A stretch of 64,000 bases of DNA, from NCBI GenBank assembly GCA_029204225.1, contig CM055104.1:41333390-41397389 (forward strand), read 5' to 3'. Numbering within the stretch: the first letter of the stretch is position 1; the number at the start of each line of letters is the position of its first letter. A program made the position numbers and the translations under genes. The notes beneath the pieces were generated by a model. It was not told the origin of the DNA, made no database searches, and was given only the letters and a program-made list of their open reading frames with translations. The stretch is from Diphasiastrum complanatum (lineage: Eukaryota > Streptophyta > Lycopodiopsida > Lycopodiales > Lycopodiaceae). Below are positions 24,000-36,264 of the stretch, in pieces.

Positions 24000-26306
24000 T
24001 ATCCAATTCTTTCTTTGCCTCTATCTCAAAGGTTTGAAGTTGATAACCCATCCACCCCTTAAGGACATATGCGAATGTTGATGTAAAAAATTTTGGGTCT
24101 GGTCCTCGATGGTGATCGGTTTTTGAAACAAAATTTTGGTCCCTGATGAAGATGGACCGGCTTCAGCACCTTGGGAATCCATTGTATCTACGATTTCTAC
24201 CCCATCCAATCATGTATCCATGCCTCTCTGATCTTGGTGTTGAGGCAAGAATTGCGGCATCACAGGAAATGGAATCTGAGGCTTGGCTTTCAACACTTGA
24301 ACAACTGCCTTTTCGTAATCCTTAATGATTCTTTTTGCCTTGCCAAGCTCAATGGTTGTTGTATGGTTGAGTTTGTCAAATTTCTCTTGAGATCCTGCCA
24401 GTGAAGTACGGTAGGTTTCAACTTCCTGAACAAGTATCTGATTTCATCCGGTGTAACTGGGCGATTAGGCACTTGTGTCTGCAAATAGAAATTGCGTTCA
24501 AAGGTGGTCACATCCAATTCACCTTAAAGACGTTCGCATTCAAGCTCTACTAGGTCTAGTTGTCTTGCCAACAACAACACTTGTTGTTTTGAGTCCTGGA
24601 CAGCTTTGTCCACTTGGTCTTGCACCGTCGTTAGTGAATTTTAAAGGCTTGCCACATAGTCTTCAAGGCGCTGAGCAAATTGGGAGGCCTTCTTCAATTC
24701 AGCTTCAGACTTTGTCTCATATAGTTTGGCAATCTTGAGCTCACAGTTCAACTGAATAATATTTTGGCTAATCAGTGTATTTTCGGTCCCCAGCTCTGAT
24801 ATGCACTTATTCATATCTATTTTTTCATCAATCATGGTCTAGATCACCCGTGCAAGGTTTGAAACTAGACCTAGTGCATCACCAGAATCCACGGTGGTCA
24901 TAACAGCAGTAGCAAGAGCAACAGGAACAACACCTGTAGGGATTGTGTTGGCTTGGCTCTGATGTGTGGCTGGCTCTTCTTCTTCAAATCGGAGATGGAA
25001 CAGTATGAGCGACCCTGATGGTGTTCGGTGCTTGCTGGTTGATCTGGAAGGAGTCATCAAAACTAGTGGAGGTATCATCAAATTGTTTGAATCTTCTTCC
25101 AAGGGATTGGAGATCAAAGGGTCCTGGACTTTTGGGCCTCTCAAAGATTTCATCTGGGCCCAATGGGTCAGAATCATCAAACATATCCATGAATGTTTGG
25201 GTGTTTGGAAAAATGACTTGGATCAATGGGACGAGACGGCTTGGGCAGCTATGATTGGAATGGTAGATCCAATAGTCACAGACTAATTCTGTGAGAAAGC
25301 GGAGGCGGGGGATGCATCAGTAGATTGGGGGATGGGTGCAAATTGCAGCAGGGGGTGGAAGCGCAGTGGTGGTTGTTTGTCTAGTACGATGATGTGACGC
25401 AGAAGGCGAGTAAAGAATGACTATCTCACTATGTACATGATGACGACTATGTGAACTCGACGCTTGCTGAGAGGATTCAGCCGATGCTTATTCGTATATT
25501 GAAAGCACGGAATCCATTTTGAAGCCATGGATTTTATTATCAAAGTGGGAGGCTGCTAGGAGAGATAATAATTGATCAGCAACAAACTACTACTTGGTAT
25601 TGCTCTTGATAGCTTGTTTGAGCTCTCCAAACACAGTTTTGAACCAATTATATGGTTCCAGAGGTGCTTCAACTAATTTGGCATGAGATTCAATTATTCT
25701 ATGCAATATTTGGGAAGAGATGCGCTCTTTCCTGAGGTTTCCAACCATCAGGAAGTTATTGAGGAGCTGAGCAACTGCATGGATGGCAGGATCTCTAATA
25801 GCCTCTAACATATAGATGTCATATGTCTAGTATAAGTCATTGGTGGTATCAATATACGGCTTAATGGCTTGTTTGGCCTGTTTGTAGTTTGGTAAGGCTT
25901 GAGTGTCGGATGAAATTCCTATGGTAGCAAGGACGGCTTCAAATACGTGCACCTTGTATGTGGGTCCTTGGAAGACAACATAAAATTTGGATTTCTCCTC
26001 CTTCTAGGTACTGAAGGCAAGAGTGATCAAATCCATGTTAATTTGTCCCAAGAAGGCCCACTCATGAATACCAATTGTAGTGAGTAGAGGCTCCGCAAGG
26101 GTCATCCACTGAGTGAACATATTTGTGCTAGGAGGTATCATGATGTCCGTTGCAGATGAGACATCACGATGGATATCGAGACGAAAGAGAAGTGTCGGTA
26201 TAAGGCATGATGGAACAAGGTTAGAAACTGAAAGTATTTGGCATGATTGTATAACATTGCAAATTTTGATGATCTGACTCTTGCTTGCCCAACCCAATTT
26301 TGGCAT
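24000..26306 (-). pseudogene. Gypsy 3' extra protein, copy 2
   Basis: Minus-strand coding pieces lie between pol (27240-26750) and the 3' LTR (23326). The N-terminal part (26306-25590) carries the INMD, QGPTYKV and LLNNFLMVGNLRKERI blocks shared with copy 1 at 10913-12115. A middle part (25226-24840) is acidic and Pro/Ser-rich. The part at 24835-24290 looks like a coiled coil (KIAKLYETKSEAELKKASQF). Stops and frameshifts separate the pieces. I know no named domain for it. The position matches that of extra or env-like ORFs in Tat/Athila elements, but no transmembrane helix or signal peptide is visible. The stretch 23327-24000 has only decayed coding sequence. Confidence 0.5.
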
Positions 26307-26689
26307 TCTGAATCTATCTATCAGGTCGGCGAAGGTTAATGAGGACTGTAGGATTCTCGACGAAGGTTCCCAAAATGGTCAGTCTTTGATCATTTGCCTA
26401 ACTCCAAACATGTATTATCTCTAGGAAAGAACCTTGGCCCAACTCAGTATAGGTATATCTGAGGTGGATGTATAACCTGAAAGTTCAGCGAAGGTTTTCA
26501 ATATTGTATGCACAAAATATGACCGAAACAATGATTTTCTAAGTCATTTTCCATAAAAAAATTATCTTCTGAAAATACTTCCCTTTCTCTTTTTTCACTT
26601 TGATGACTTTTTTGACTTTTGCTCATCATTTTTCTCTTCTTCTTCTTTTTCTTGTCTTTTTCTAAAAAACAAAAATCACTCAAGTAATA

Positions 26690-27240
26690 AAAACAAGGAA
26701 TTGTAAAACAATCAAAGTAGAACTGACAAGGTGTTGGATCATTCTAGTTGAACTGGATGATCTGACTGCCAAAACTTCCATATTCGGCTGCCATTCACCA
26801 GAGTGTCGAATCGTTTTCCATCCAAATGTTCTAAAATGAACGTCCCATAGTTCAATATTTCTTTCACTTTATACGACCTTCGTTTGTGAACTTCAATTTG
26901 CCTTTAATCAGTTTCGTCTTATATATTAGTGCTAGATCTCCTTCCTTCAAATCTTTTTGTATAATCGACGATCATGTCATGCCTTGCGATAGGCATCAAT
27001 CTGGTCTCGTTTGTGTAAAGCCTCATGACACATCTAGAAGGATTTCACATCATCCAACTGTTCCATTGCTGCTATGTGTAGAAAATTCAATCAGCATAAC
27101 TGCATCTTGTCCATAAACAAGTTGAAATGGCATTTGATTCGTATTTCCTTTGTAAGCAATTTTGAATGCTCATAAGGCCGCATAAAGCTTATGTTCCCAA
27201 TCAGAACAACTTGTTTCTATAGTTTTTGTCATAATGGTAG
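26690..27240 (-). pseudogene. Gypsy integrase C-terminal remnant
   Basis: Minus-strand translation shows decayed matches to the gypsy integrase end seen at 19710-20100: a WEHKLYAALWAFK-like block, a PFQLVYGQDAVM-like block, and DLKEGDLALIYKTKLIKGKL. Many stops are present. At about 27240 the sequence switches to a plus-strand copia. Confidence 0.65.
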
Positions 27241-27249
27241 CAAGCAAAT

Positions 27250-29340
27250 CAACTTTACTACTAATTATGAGGATCTAGGTGGTGGTGATTCTCTTTTGAT
27301 GTGTTCTTCAAGTTTAATATCAAGTGAAGGTGACAAAGATTCATGGTGGAGCTAGTTTACACATGACTAGTCACAAAAAGTTCTTTACTTCTTTGGTCAC
27401 TTATGATGGAGCCAAGAAAGCAATTTACATGGCCAATGGTGGTGAGTGTGTGATAAAAGGTATTGGTTCAATTCCTATTTGTCTTTCTACAAATAGGAAA
27501 GAAAGACTTGATGGTGTTCACTACATTTCTTCAGTTTCAATAAATTTGTTAAGTGTTGGTCAAATGATAGAGAAAGGATACATGGTAAATTTTGGTGGTG
27601 ATGCTTGTTTCATTACAAAGGAAGAAATCTTGGTTGCTAGGGGCAATAGACAAGGTAGACTTTTCAAGCTTGATGATTTTGTTATGGCTAACAAAAAGGA
27701 TGAAATGGAAAAGGAGATTGGTCACAACTTTCCAAAGTTCCCTTTTAGCATCAATAAGATTGGTGGATCTTTTTGAAAAGTCTAAAAATAAATGATTCTT
27801 GGAGATGTTCATCTTTGTGCTAACTTGGATAGTCTTGAAGATAATGATGGTGTTTCACTAGTTCTTCGTGGCAAGTGCAAGCATGCAAAAGGTAAGGAAA
27901 GAGCTAATTTCATCAATGGAGATGAAGGTTCTTCCTTGGAAAAGATTGTTGTTAATGATTTCTTTGATCATATGGAAAAGGATGTTGCTAGGTGCATGCA
28001 CAAAGAAGGTGGTTCTTCTACATTTTTTTGTGATGAGTTCAAGAAAGTCATTTTTGTAGCAAGTGGAGTCACATGTTTTTATAAAGAGAGTAGATCAAAT
28101 GGTTCTATCAAGAGACTTGGTGAGGGAGATAGTCACAAGTCAAGAAGAAAAGAAGTACGTGAGGAGTTCAAAGTAGGATGTACTTTGAATGATGTCATTG
28201 TGAATGATAGTGAGGAAGAATCATTATCATATGAGTCATTACCTAAAAGATTGAGTAGAAGTTCTTGTTTGAAAAAAGAGAGTACTTACAATCATCCTTA
28301 TGTTGAAGGTACTAATCATTTTTTTCATGGCTCCTAATGTCTTTGAGATTTCTACTTCTTATGATGCAATCATTAAGAGGGAGTCTTATGAAGGAAAGAG
28401 CAATGGAAGATTGGTTCTTGGGAAGATCCAAGGCATGGATCTCACATCTCTTCATCAACTCAGAGGATTCTATGATTTTGAATCGATCACTCATGATCCA
28501 GATGGCAAAAGGTTGGCTGGAGAAGACTACATGGAGCAAATCGAAAGGCAATTTTTTTCAAGACAAGGGAGATCTCATTGGTGAGCTCATTGAGGTTTGT
28601 TATGGACTCACGAGGGCTGGATTTATTAGGTTTGATACTCATTTTCACCTACTCTACTTCATGTTGGATGGAAAGTTTGGAATCTATCTTTTGATTTATG
28701 ATGGTGCCACAAATGACATTGTTTTCACTAACCTTTGTGGAAATTCGAGAACAAGCATTGATGAGATCTTGCTGGATCTAGATCATATGTTTAAAAGGGA
28801 GTATTTCTAGATATTTAGGTCTCAAGATATTTATATATTTGATGATCAAGAGAAAGGTAAGCAAGTGGAAGCGACTCACTTTGCTTTACTCACATGTTTT
28901 GGAGAATCTTCTTCTGTAGATGATACTATGCAAGTGGATATTGGTTCTCATGGTTTCATACTGGAAAAGCAAGTAATGGATCTGGAAAACAAAGTTTGTT
29001 CAATGACTTTGATGGTCAAGAGGAAGATCAAGAGGTTGGTCTCAAAGGGCTTCAACAACACAAAAGGAAAAATGGCAATTTGGAGCTAGTCAAGAGCATC
29101 GAAGGAAGGTTATTTGGCAAAGATGTTATGAATTTGTTTTTGCAAGAGTCTTTAAACTCAAGTAAGGTCAAAGGAGCAGAAAGGAAGTGTTGTTCAAGTT
29201 TACTTTACTTGTTCTATCTCATGCTTGAGCAATTTCATGTGGATGTGTGCAAATTGTCAAGATATGGACAAACTAGTTGTCTTGCAATATCTTATGTGAA
29301 AAATGCAAAAATAAGCTTGGTAGAGGCCAAAAATCTTGTA
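27250..29340 (+). pseudogene. Decayed copia pol related to the young copia
   Basis: The stretch at 27324-27776 is homologous to the protease/GAG-pre-integrase part of the intact copia (HMTSHKKFFTSLVTY, INLLSVGQMIEKGY, GRLFKLDDFVMAN), but the protease DSG triad is lost at a small deletion or frameshift near 27345. Further on, 28600-28808 resembles the RT region before and around YVDD (LLIYDGATND), and 28850-28930 resembles the KGKQV...FALLT linker that precedes RT in the intact copy, so the order is rearranged. The open stretch 27792-28337 has no clear match. It may be hypermutated integrase/linker sequence or captured DNA. Confidence 0.55.
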
Positions 29341-29511
29341 TATAGATAAAGACACACGTGTGGAGCTTGTTCCCACGTGTGAAAATAGTGTACTTGTCAT
29401 GTACCATAATCATATAGGTTGTACATATGATTTAATTCAAGTTCTAGTGGCTAAAAAGGCCAAAAACTAGTTTTCTAGATATATGACACATGGCATCAAT
29501 CTATTGATTGC

Positions 29512-29935
<424 letters not shown>

Positions 29936-29939
29936 GATG

Positions 29940-30345
29940 AGAAATGTGTAAGTCTTTCGCGGTCGCGAAACAGTCGCGAAAGCGAAACAATATGTTTTGG
30001 ATGGAGTTCAGATGAAGTCGATGGACACTGCCAGCTGAATCACTCCTACAGTCCTCAATAATGTAGTCAAGCGCTGTTGATGTACGTTTATAAATTAATG
30101 TAGCATTCAACAAATTCAACCTATTTGCGGAATTGAAATAAATTGGAGAATCAGACACACGATTAACAACAGACACATTTGCATTCAAGATCATACATCA
30201 TAAATTGACATGTGCACAAAGGCTACAAGATCATCTATTGATTTTCTCTCTTTGATTCTTCAAGCACTGCATGCATATCCACGCAGTGCGTTGGCGTGAG
30301 AGAAATACAGTTCTCTCACGAGTGGATGTCTCGCTTACTATGGAC
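29940..30345 (-). mobile_element. Copia LTR fragment (minus)
   Basis: Reverse complement of parts of the LTR that ends at 49704 (shared blocks around TCCACTCGTGAGAGAACTGT and the TTCAACAAATTCAACC stretch). It joins a plus-strand copia integrase at 30345. Confidence 0.7.
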
Positions 30346-31642
30346 CATTCAATGTGACCTCAATAGGAGGTTCAAAATATTATATAACCTTTATTGATGA
30401 TTATAGCAAAGACTAAATGATGTACATGCAGCAAGGTGAAGCAGATCAGGACAAATTGAGGTGGCGAATACATCTCAAATTGCTTCACTGACTTCTGCAA
30501 TGATCATGGCATCATTCACAGAAGTACTGCAGCCTACACGCCGCAGCACGATGGTGTTGCCGAACGAAAGAATAGGACCTTGATGGAAGCTGCCAGATGC
30601 ATGATGGCTTACTCGAAGGCTCCAAGGGTACTGTGGGCTGAAGCATTAGCTACAGCCGCCTACATCTAGAATAGGACAGACAAGTCTGGTGTCCCTCACA
30701 CGACACCACACGAGTTATGGTGGGGTAGAAAGCCCAACCTGTCTCACATCAGAATTTTTGGCTGTGTAGCTTATGCACATATTCTTGATAAGCTTCGAAA
30801 GAAGCTTGATGAGAAAGCCGAGCAGGGATTTCTGGTAGGATATGACAACAATTCGTCATACTACAGAGTCTACATGCCAGACACGAACACTGTGAAAACA
30901 ATAAGGGATGTCAGATTTGATGAGAGCAGGACAATGGCTAATGACGATCCTGTCAGCTATGAAGTTCTAGAGAGACAGTACTACAACCTTCCGCCACCAG
31001 TGATAGAGAGAGCAGAGTACAAACACGAAATGAAGATTTTCGAGTCGTTTCCCATTCAAACGACAAATCTGAAGAAGAAAGATTTGAGAGACAACCTACT
31101 GCTATAGTTCCCGTAAACCAGGATGGCTTCGGACCTAGCAGAACAAACAAAGGCAAAGGCATTGCTGTCCTAGGAGGATCTCCTAGAAGGTCGACAAGAC
31201 CACGAAGAGCGCCAGCAAGATATGTGCCAGGCAGCTAAGCTTCCAAATCAGAAGAGTTTTGCGGATTTTTGACGAACCACAGACATTAGAGGAGGCGAAT
31301 GAATGTCTAGAGAAGGACAGATGGATCCAAGCCATGAACGAAGAGATGGAGTCCATGAGGAAAAACCAAGTATGGACATTGGAGCCATTACCACATAAGC
31401 GCAAGACTGTCAAATGCAAATGGGTTTTCAAGCTCAAATATAGACTAAATGAAAATGTGATGAAATACAAGACAAGACTGGTAGCGAAAGGATTTTCTCA
31501 GAGATATGGTATTGACTACTCTGAAACCTTGTCTCCTGTCATCAAACATTCGTCCCTATGACTGCTATTTGCATATGCAGCAGCTTATGACCTCAGGATC
31601 CACATTGTGGACGAGAAGATAGCATTCTTGTATGGCGAATTA
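30346..31642 (+). pseudogene. Copia integrase and RT fragment
   Basis: Begins in the integrase core (GGSKYYITFIDDYSKD), then GGEYISNCF, the Glu-containing QHDGVAERKNRTLMEAA, and the C-terminal IRIFGCVAYAHI region. RT follows from 31259 with [12 protein letters not shown] and [17 protein letters not shown]. Stops occur at about 30412, 30669, 31107 and 31561, with frameshifts between them. It ends near 31642 inside RT palm sequence (IAFLYGELDE) and is fused there to a copia protease running the opposite way. Confidence 0.85.
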
Positions 31643-31644
31643 GA

Positions 31645-32130
31645 CGAAGGTCTTAATGTCACGAAGTGTGAGGTGGCTCCTGAATCTAGGATCACCTCAT
31701 GTGTGTCAGATGTTGATGCTGCACACACGTCTTCACAGATGTAGATGGTCAAACAGTTTTTGTTCGTTCTTTCTTCTCCCATTTTTGAGCTCTCAGGCTC
31801 CTCGACATAGGATGAACTGTTGTTGTTCTCCTGTCTGTTCTGTGCTGATTTGTTTCTCAGGTTCTGGCGGCAATCCACGGCTGCATGACCCTTCTTGTGA
31901 CAATGGATACACTCAATCTTGGGATTGAGCCAACATGTATCTATTGTATGTCCGTCTCTTCTACATCTCACGCAAGTATTCTTGTCTGCACCTTGTTGTT
32001 TGGACCTCCCTTTGCTCTTCCAGTTGCTCTTGTTGGTCCCCTCTGCTTGTTGATCATGATCGTGCCTTTGATTGGACTCCCTCTTAAGCTTAAATTATTT
32101 ATCTTGTCATAGTCTGACATAGCCAAGAAG
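31645..32130 (-). pseudogene. Copia gag end and protease (minus)
   Basis: Minus-strand reading: a Gag start at about 32125 (MSDYDK), then a Lys/Gln-rich basic stretch, two zinc knuckles (CVRCRRDGHTIDTCW and CIHCHKKGHAAVDC) and the protease motif LDSGATSHF near 31650. A frameshift near 31970 separates the parts. It is joined head-on to the plus-strand RT at 31642. Confidence 0.8.
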
Positions 32131-32139
32131 TTATCACAT

Positions 32140-32480
32140 CCATTGCGAACAGTCGCAAAGGCGAAACAATGCGTTTCAGATGGAGTTCAGATGTGGTCGC
32201 TGGACATTGCTAGCTGAATCACTCCTATAGTCCTCCAGAATGTAGTCAGGCACTGCTGATCTACGTTTATAAATTAATGTAACATTCAACAAATTCAACC
32301 AATGTGTGGAGTTGAAATAAATTGGAGAATCAGACACACGATTAACAACAGACACATTTGCATTCAGAAACTACCAACAGACAAGAACCACAAACAACCG
32401 CAATGCTCTTGTGTACAGTTTCAACGAAGGCAGGTGTACACATAATCAATTATAGCTTTTGCTTGATAGCTCAATCAAGA
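32140..32480 (-). mobile_element. Copia LTR fragment (minus)
   Basis: Same sequence and orientation as 29940-30195 and the reverse complement of about 49440-49680, so it is the LTR directly upstream of the minus-strand gag at 32130. The primer site between them is degraded. The stretch 32480-32895 has no recognisable feature. Confidence 0.65.
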
Positions 32481-32898
32481 AACCAGACAAAGTAGTGTTT
32501 GCAAAACCTTGTTGGGGTTCCCTTCCAAAAACCTATATTTCAAGAACATTTCTGAATTTTTTAAGGATGACCCTCAAAATATGCCGATCATACAATATTT
32601 TATGACCTAAGAAAACCTGCAAGTTTTTGAGCATGCCGATTTTTGGCAAAAGTTGTCGGTTTCATTCTTGGACTTTATCGGCTTTCCCGAACACTGAAAC
32701 AAAGACTAAACTTATTGGACCAACTAATTCTCATGAGAATATATACACTATGCATTAATGAAAATATGCGGAACTAAAAACTAATTAATCAATTTACAGA
32801 CACTACTAAATGAAAGCTCATACACTGTAATAACAAACACTAGCACGATGAAATTTCAATAATGGCACACATGCAAGTAAAATGTAAAGCACTGTGGC

Positions 32899-33062
32899 TC
32901 AACATGTCTACTATCCATGAGCAATGTCTTTGTACACTGACAATCATACATTTACAATCATACTCCGCACAATGCTAGACAACTCAACATGTCTACTATC
33001 CATGAGCAATGTCTCTGTACACTTACAATCATACTTTGCACAACGCTAACGCTAGACAACTA
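32899..33062. repeat. 85-bp tandem duplication
   Basis: Two copies with period 85 (both starting CAACATGTCTACTATCCATG) lie 280 bp upstream of the reductase gene. Confidence 0.8.
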
Positions 33063-33226
33063 ATGGCAAAAAAAAAAACCTATGCACCCTCTCGTCCTCC
33101 ACCTTCGGAGTTGTCCAAGCCAAATGAGGCTCGTTCTGGGGCCTATGCAAAAGCTTTTTGACTGCCCGATGATGTGGCACTTTAGCACTTCAAAAAAAAC
33201 GTGTGTGGCTGCGCTTAACTTGGAAA

Positions 33227-33327
33227 AAAGTTGTCTCGAAGAAACGAGAACGAGAGAGTCTAATTGAAGCAGAGCATAAAGTTGTTTCGAAGAAACGAGA
33301 ATCGCAGAGTTGAATTAAAGCAGAGCA
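33227..33327 (+). repeat. 50-bp tandem duplication before reductase start
   Basis: Copy 1 at 33227-33276 and copy 2 at 33278-33327 match at about 43 of 50 positions (shared TCGAAGAAACGAGAA and GAAGCAGAGCA/AAAGCAGAGCA). It ends 18 bp before the ATG, so it is most likely in the 5' UTR or core promoter. Confidence 0.85.
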
Positions 33328-33345
33328 GGGTGTTTAGGATTAAGG

Positions 33346-34455
33346 ATGGCGAAGTACTCCAGTGTAGCTCTGGTGGCAGGAGTAACAGGCATCATTGGCA
33401 ACGGACTGGGAGAACTCTTAAGCAAGACGGACACAGAGGGCGCTCCTTGGAAAATCTATGGAATTGGCAGCAGAGTCAAGCCTGACTGGGTCTCAGATCA
33501 AGTCCATTACATTCAGATTGATCTGCTGGATCGGGATCAGACGCTCTCAAAGCTCTCTCATCTCAGAGATGTGACACATCTCTTTTGGGCTGTCTGGGCT
33601 CTCAGAGACACCGAACAAGAAAACGTTCAAGTGAATGGCAGCATGCTGCAGAACGTGATAGATGCCCTGCTGCCAAATGCCCAGGGGTTGAGTCACGTAG
33701 TCCTCACTACAGGAGGCAAACATTACCTTGGCCCATTTGATCTCTTTGGGAAAGTGAAGGCGCATGATCCACCCTTCCGAGAGGACCTGCCAAGGCTTAA
33801 TGTTCCCAATTTTTATTATACCCTTGAGGACATAGTGTTCGAGACTGTGAAGAAGAAGGAGGGCGCTTTGACGTGGTCGGTCCACAGGCCTGGGGTTGTG
33901 TTTGGCTTCGCCCCCAGGAATTACATGAATATAGTGGGGGCTTTGGCTGTGTATGCAGCCATTTGTAATCATGAGGGAAAGCCTCTTGCCTTCCCTGGCA
34001 ACAAGTATGCATGGGAGAATCTAAGTGATGCTTCTGACGCACATCTGATTGCTGCTCAGGAGGTATGGGCTGCCACCACCCCCAGAGCTCATAACCAGGC
34101 CTTCAACACCATGAACGGGGATGTTTTCTCATGGAAGCGGCTGTGGCATCTGCTGGCAGACAGATTCGGACTAGAGGTACCTCCTTTCAACGGAAACCCA
34201 TTTAGCTTGAAGGAGCTGTTTCAGGACAAGAGCCCGGTTTGGGACGAGATTGTATCAGTGAACCATCTTGTTCCAACCAAACTGGAGGATGTGGGTCAGT
34301 TCTGGTTTGTCGATGTGATGCTCAACGCTGGTCCACTTCAAGCAATTATGGACACAAACAAAAGCAAAGAGTATGGATTTTTAGATTTTCGTAACTCTGA
34401 GAAATCCTTCTTGTACTGGGTTGATAAGCTCAGAGAGAACAAGATTGTTCCTTAA
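33346..34455 (+). CDS. PRISE reductase (progesterone 5-beta-reductase / iridoid synthase-like)
   Basis: A 369-residue, soluble short-chain dehydrogenase that should reduce activated C=C bonds of enones with NADPH. The Rossmann glycine motif GVTGIIGNGL is at residues 12-21. GSR (41-43) sits where the NADPH 2'-phosphate is bound. The family signatures TTGGKHYLGPF (121-131), LPRLNVPNFYYTLEDI (148-163) and WSVHRPGVVFGFAPR (177-191) follow. K125 and Y157 correspond to the catalytic Lys and Tyr of this family. The usual family length is about 385-390, so this protein is about 20 residues shorter at the N-terminus, as in several plant members. The ATG at 33346 fits (AAGGATGGC context) and starts just before the first beta strand. 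The coding region is a single exon without breaks, and base composition is clearly more GC-rich than the flanks. Exact substrate cannot be told: such enzymes are often promiscuous toward steroid enones and small enones. It stands alone among transposon debris. Confidence 0.93.
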   Translation: MAKYSSVALVAGVTGIIGNGLGELLSKTDTEGAPWKIYGIGSRVKPDWVSDQVHYIQIDLLDRDQTLSKLSHLRDVTHLFWAVWALRDTEQENVQVNGSMLQNVIDALLPNAQGLSHVVLTTGGKHYLGPFDLFGKVKAHDPPFREDLPRLNVPNFYYTLEDIVFETVKKKEGALTWSVHRPGVVFGFAPRNYMNIVGALAVYAAICNHEGKPLAFPGNKYAWENLSDASDAHLIAAQEVWAATTPRAHNQAFNTMNGDVFSWKRLWHLLADRFGLEVPPFNGNPFSLKELFQDKSPVWDEIVSVNHLVPTKLEDVGQFWFVDVMLNAGPLQAIMDTNKSKEYGFLDFRNSEKSFLYWVDKLRENKIVP

Positions 34456-34827
34456 ACATTCTAGCTGAGAATCTGAGTCTATATAGCTAGCTTTGCCTTT
34501 CTGTAGGTAGCTATGCACACTGATACTCAAAACTGCAGGGCTTACACACCCATATGGCTCTCTAAGTTTAAGCAAGATCGTAGTGCTTTGCTTGCTTGTT
34601 CCAAATATGAATATGAACAACCATATACATATTTTGCATACAGTGGGCTGAACATCTTCTTCTTAAATCCGGGGAGTTGTAGCAGCGGCATAGAACAACT
34701 CCTCAATACAAACAAGCCAGGTAACAGCATTATCAGACTGAAAATCCAACCTAGAGTATTATAAGTTTTATGCTTAGCTAAATGATGTAAGAGTACACCT
34801 TAGAAATTCGGTATTTATACTTAAGTT

Positions 34828-34833
34828 AATAAA
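34828..34833 (+). terminator. Candidate poly(A) signal of reductase
   Basis: AATAAA 373 bp after the stop codon. It is the first canonical signal downstream of the reductase. Confidence 0.4.
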
Positions 34834-34918
34834 ACTTCTCTTAAACTTGACTCAAGTGTAAGAAGAGATGGTAAATGATTCAAGCTTCATCCTCATTTGT
34901 GAGAATTTAAAAGTGGTC

Positions 34919-34920
34919 TA

Positions 34921-34954
<34 letters not shown>

Positions 34955-34969
34955 TCACACACACACATA
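34919..34969. repeat. (CT)n(CA)n microsatellite
   Basis: About 24 bp of TC followed by about 26 bp of AC with one interruption. Confidence 0.95.
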
Positions 34970-35019
34970 AGCAAACCTGCATGTGCACACACGAACTATT
35001 CATCATGGTGGATGCTTTA

Positions 35020-35455
35020 AGCGGTATTTAGCACAAGTGTAGATTTATCTTAAGCTTACAAATAGTGATGATGAATGGCAATCCAAACCATAAGAAGGTA
35101 AGTCTATTAGCTTTGTGTTGAGGGAGTTATTACAAAAGAGGTTTGATTTTTAGTGAATGCAAGTTGCAAGTAGTGATGATGAATGATTTACCAAACACAT
35201 AAGCTAATGTTGGAGCCTCTTAGCTTTGTAAATGAGGTAGCTAGCACAAGTGAAGATTTATCTTATGTAGATGTGAATTACATGTGATGATGAATGGTAA
35301 TCCAAATCAATAGGTAGTGTTAGCATCTCTTAGCTTTGTGATGAGGGTGTTAGCACAAGTGAAGATTTACCTTAAGTAAATGAAACTTACATGTGTTGAT
35401 GGTGAATGGCAATCCAAACTACAAAGTAGAATCTCTTAGCTTTGTGATGTCAACG
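35020..35455. repeat. Diverged tandem repeats (about 110-130 bp unit)
   Basis: Three to four diverged copies of a unit containing GCACAAGTGAAGATTTATCTTA, then GATGATGAATGGCAATCCAAA, then ATCTCTTAGCTTTGTGATGAG. Non-coding. The following 35460-36260 has no recognisable gene. Confidence 0.75.
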
Positions 35456-36264
35456 AAATAGGCTATTGGAAAAGAGACATAGGGTTGTGTATTATAATCA
35501 GTGGGTGATTATCATGCACAATTTAGTGTCTTTTCATCATTATCCTTACCAAGTATGCAAATAGTAAAACAAAATATATTTGAAAGATATAGAGGCCCTT
35601 GAAGGGATCCACATTTTGCAAATTAAGAAAATGGATGAATGCTTTAATATTTCATGATTTGCAAAAGATTCTTTTCCTCTATAATTGTTATGGGTCCATG
35701 TCAGAACTTTTGCTAATAGTCAACATGTGTCCTCCACGTCAACTTGAAACATTCCTACCTATGGCTTGGAATAGCAAGAAGTCTTTGTGGCCATACATAC
35801 TAGTATCTTTTTGATTGACAAGTTTCTTTCCTTTTGGAAACTTATTTGAGGCACATGTGATGGCATCCAAGTCTACAACAATGATTGATCATAGAATTGT
35901 TACTAAACGAGGATGTTGAAGCCAATGAGCACAAAATGAATGGATGGTGAATCAAACGTACTCAACTAAATCTAGATCACACAGATCTAGCCCTCAAGCT
36001 ATGGACGACTCGCAATAACACAAAATGTAGGAGATGCCAATTCAACAACATATAACTATTATTCACAAATCAAGCTCCTCTCTTGGGGAAGTGTATGGGT
36101 ATACTTATATCGTCCAAGGTAGAGCCCAACTAGAATTAATCTTGGACACATCAACATCCTAGCCGGGCCACATCTGCCACTAGCTGTACCTCATTGCTAA
36201 GCCTCCAACCATTAATTTATACTATGAGGGATCCAAAACCCTCGTATTTATAATTAATTCACAA

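Noticed and set aside
24000-26306. Envelope gene of a retrovirus-like element
   Set aside because: The position fits, but no signal peptide, transmembrane helix or cleavage site is visible. Kept only as an uncharacterised extra protein.
26498-26683. Lys-rich 61-codon minus-strand frame
   Set aside because: It arises from an A/T-rich pyrimidine tract and has no conserved features.
33547-33972. 141-codon minus-strand frame
   Set aside because: It is a shadow of the reductase gene on the other strand, which has all family motifs.
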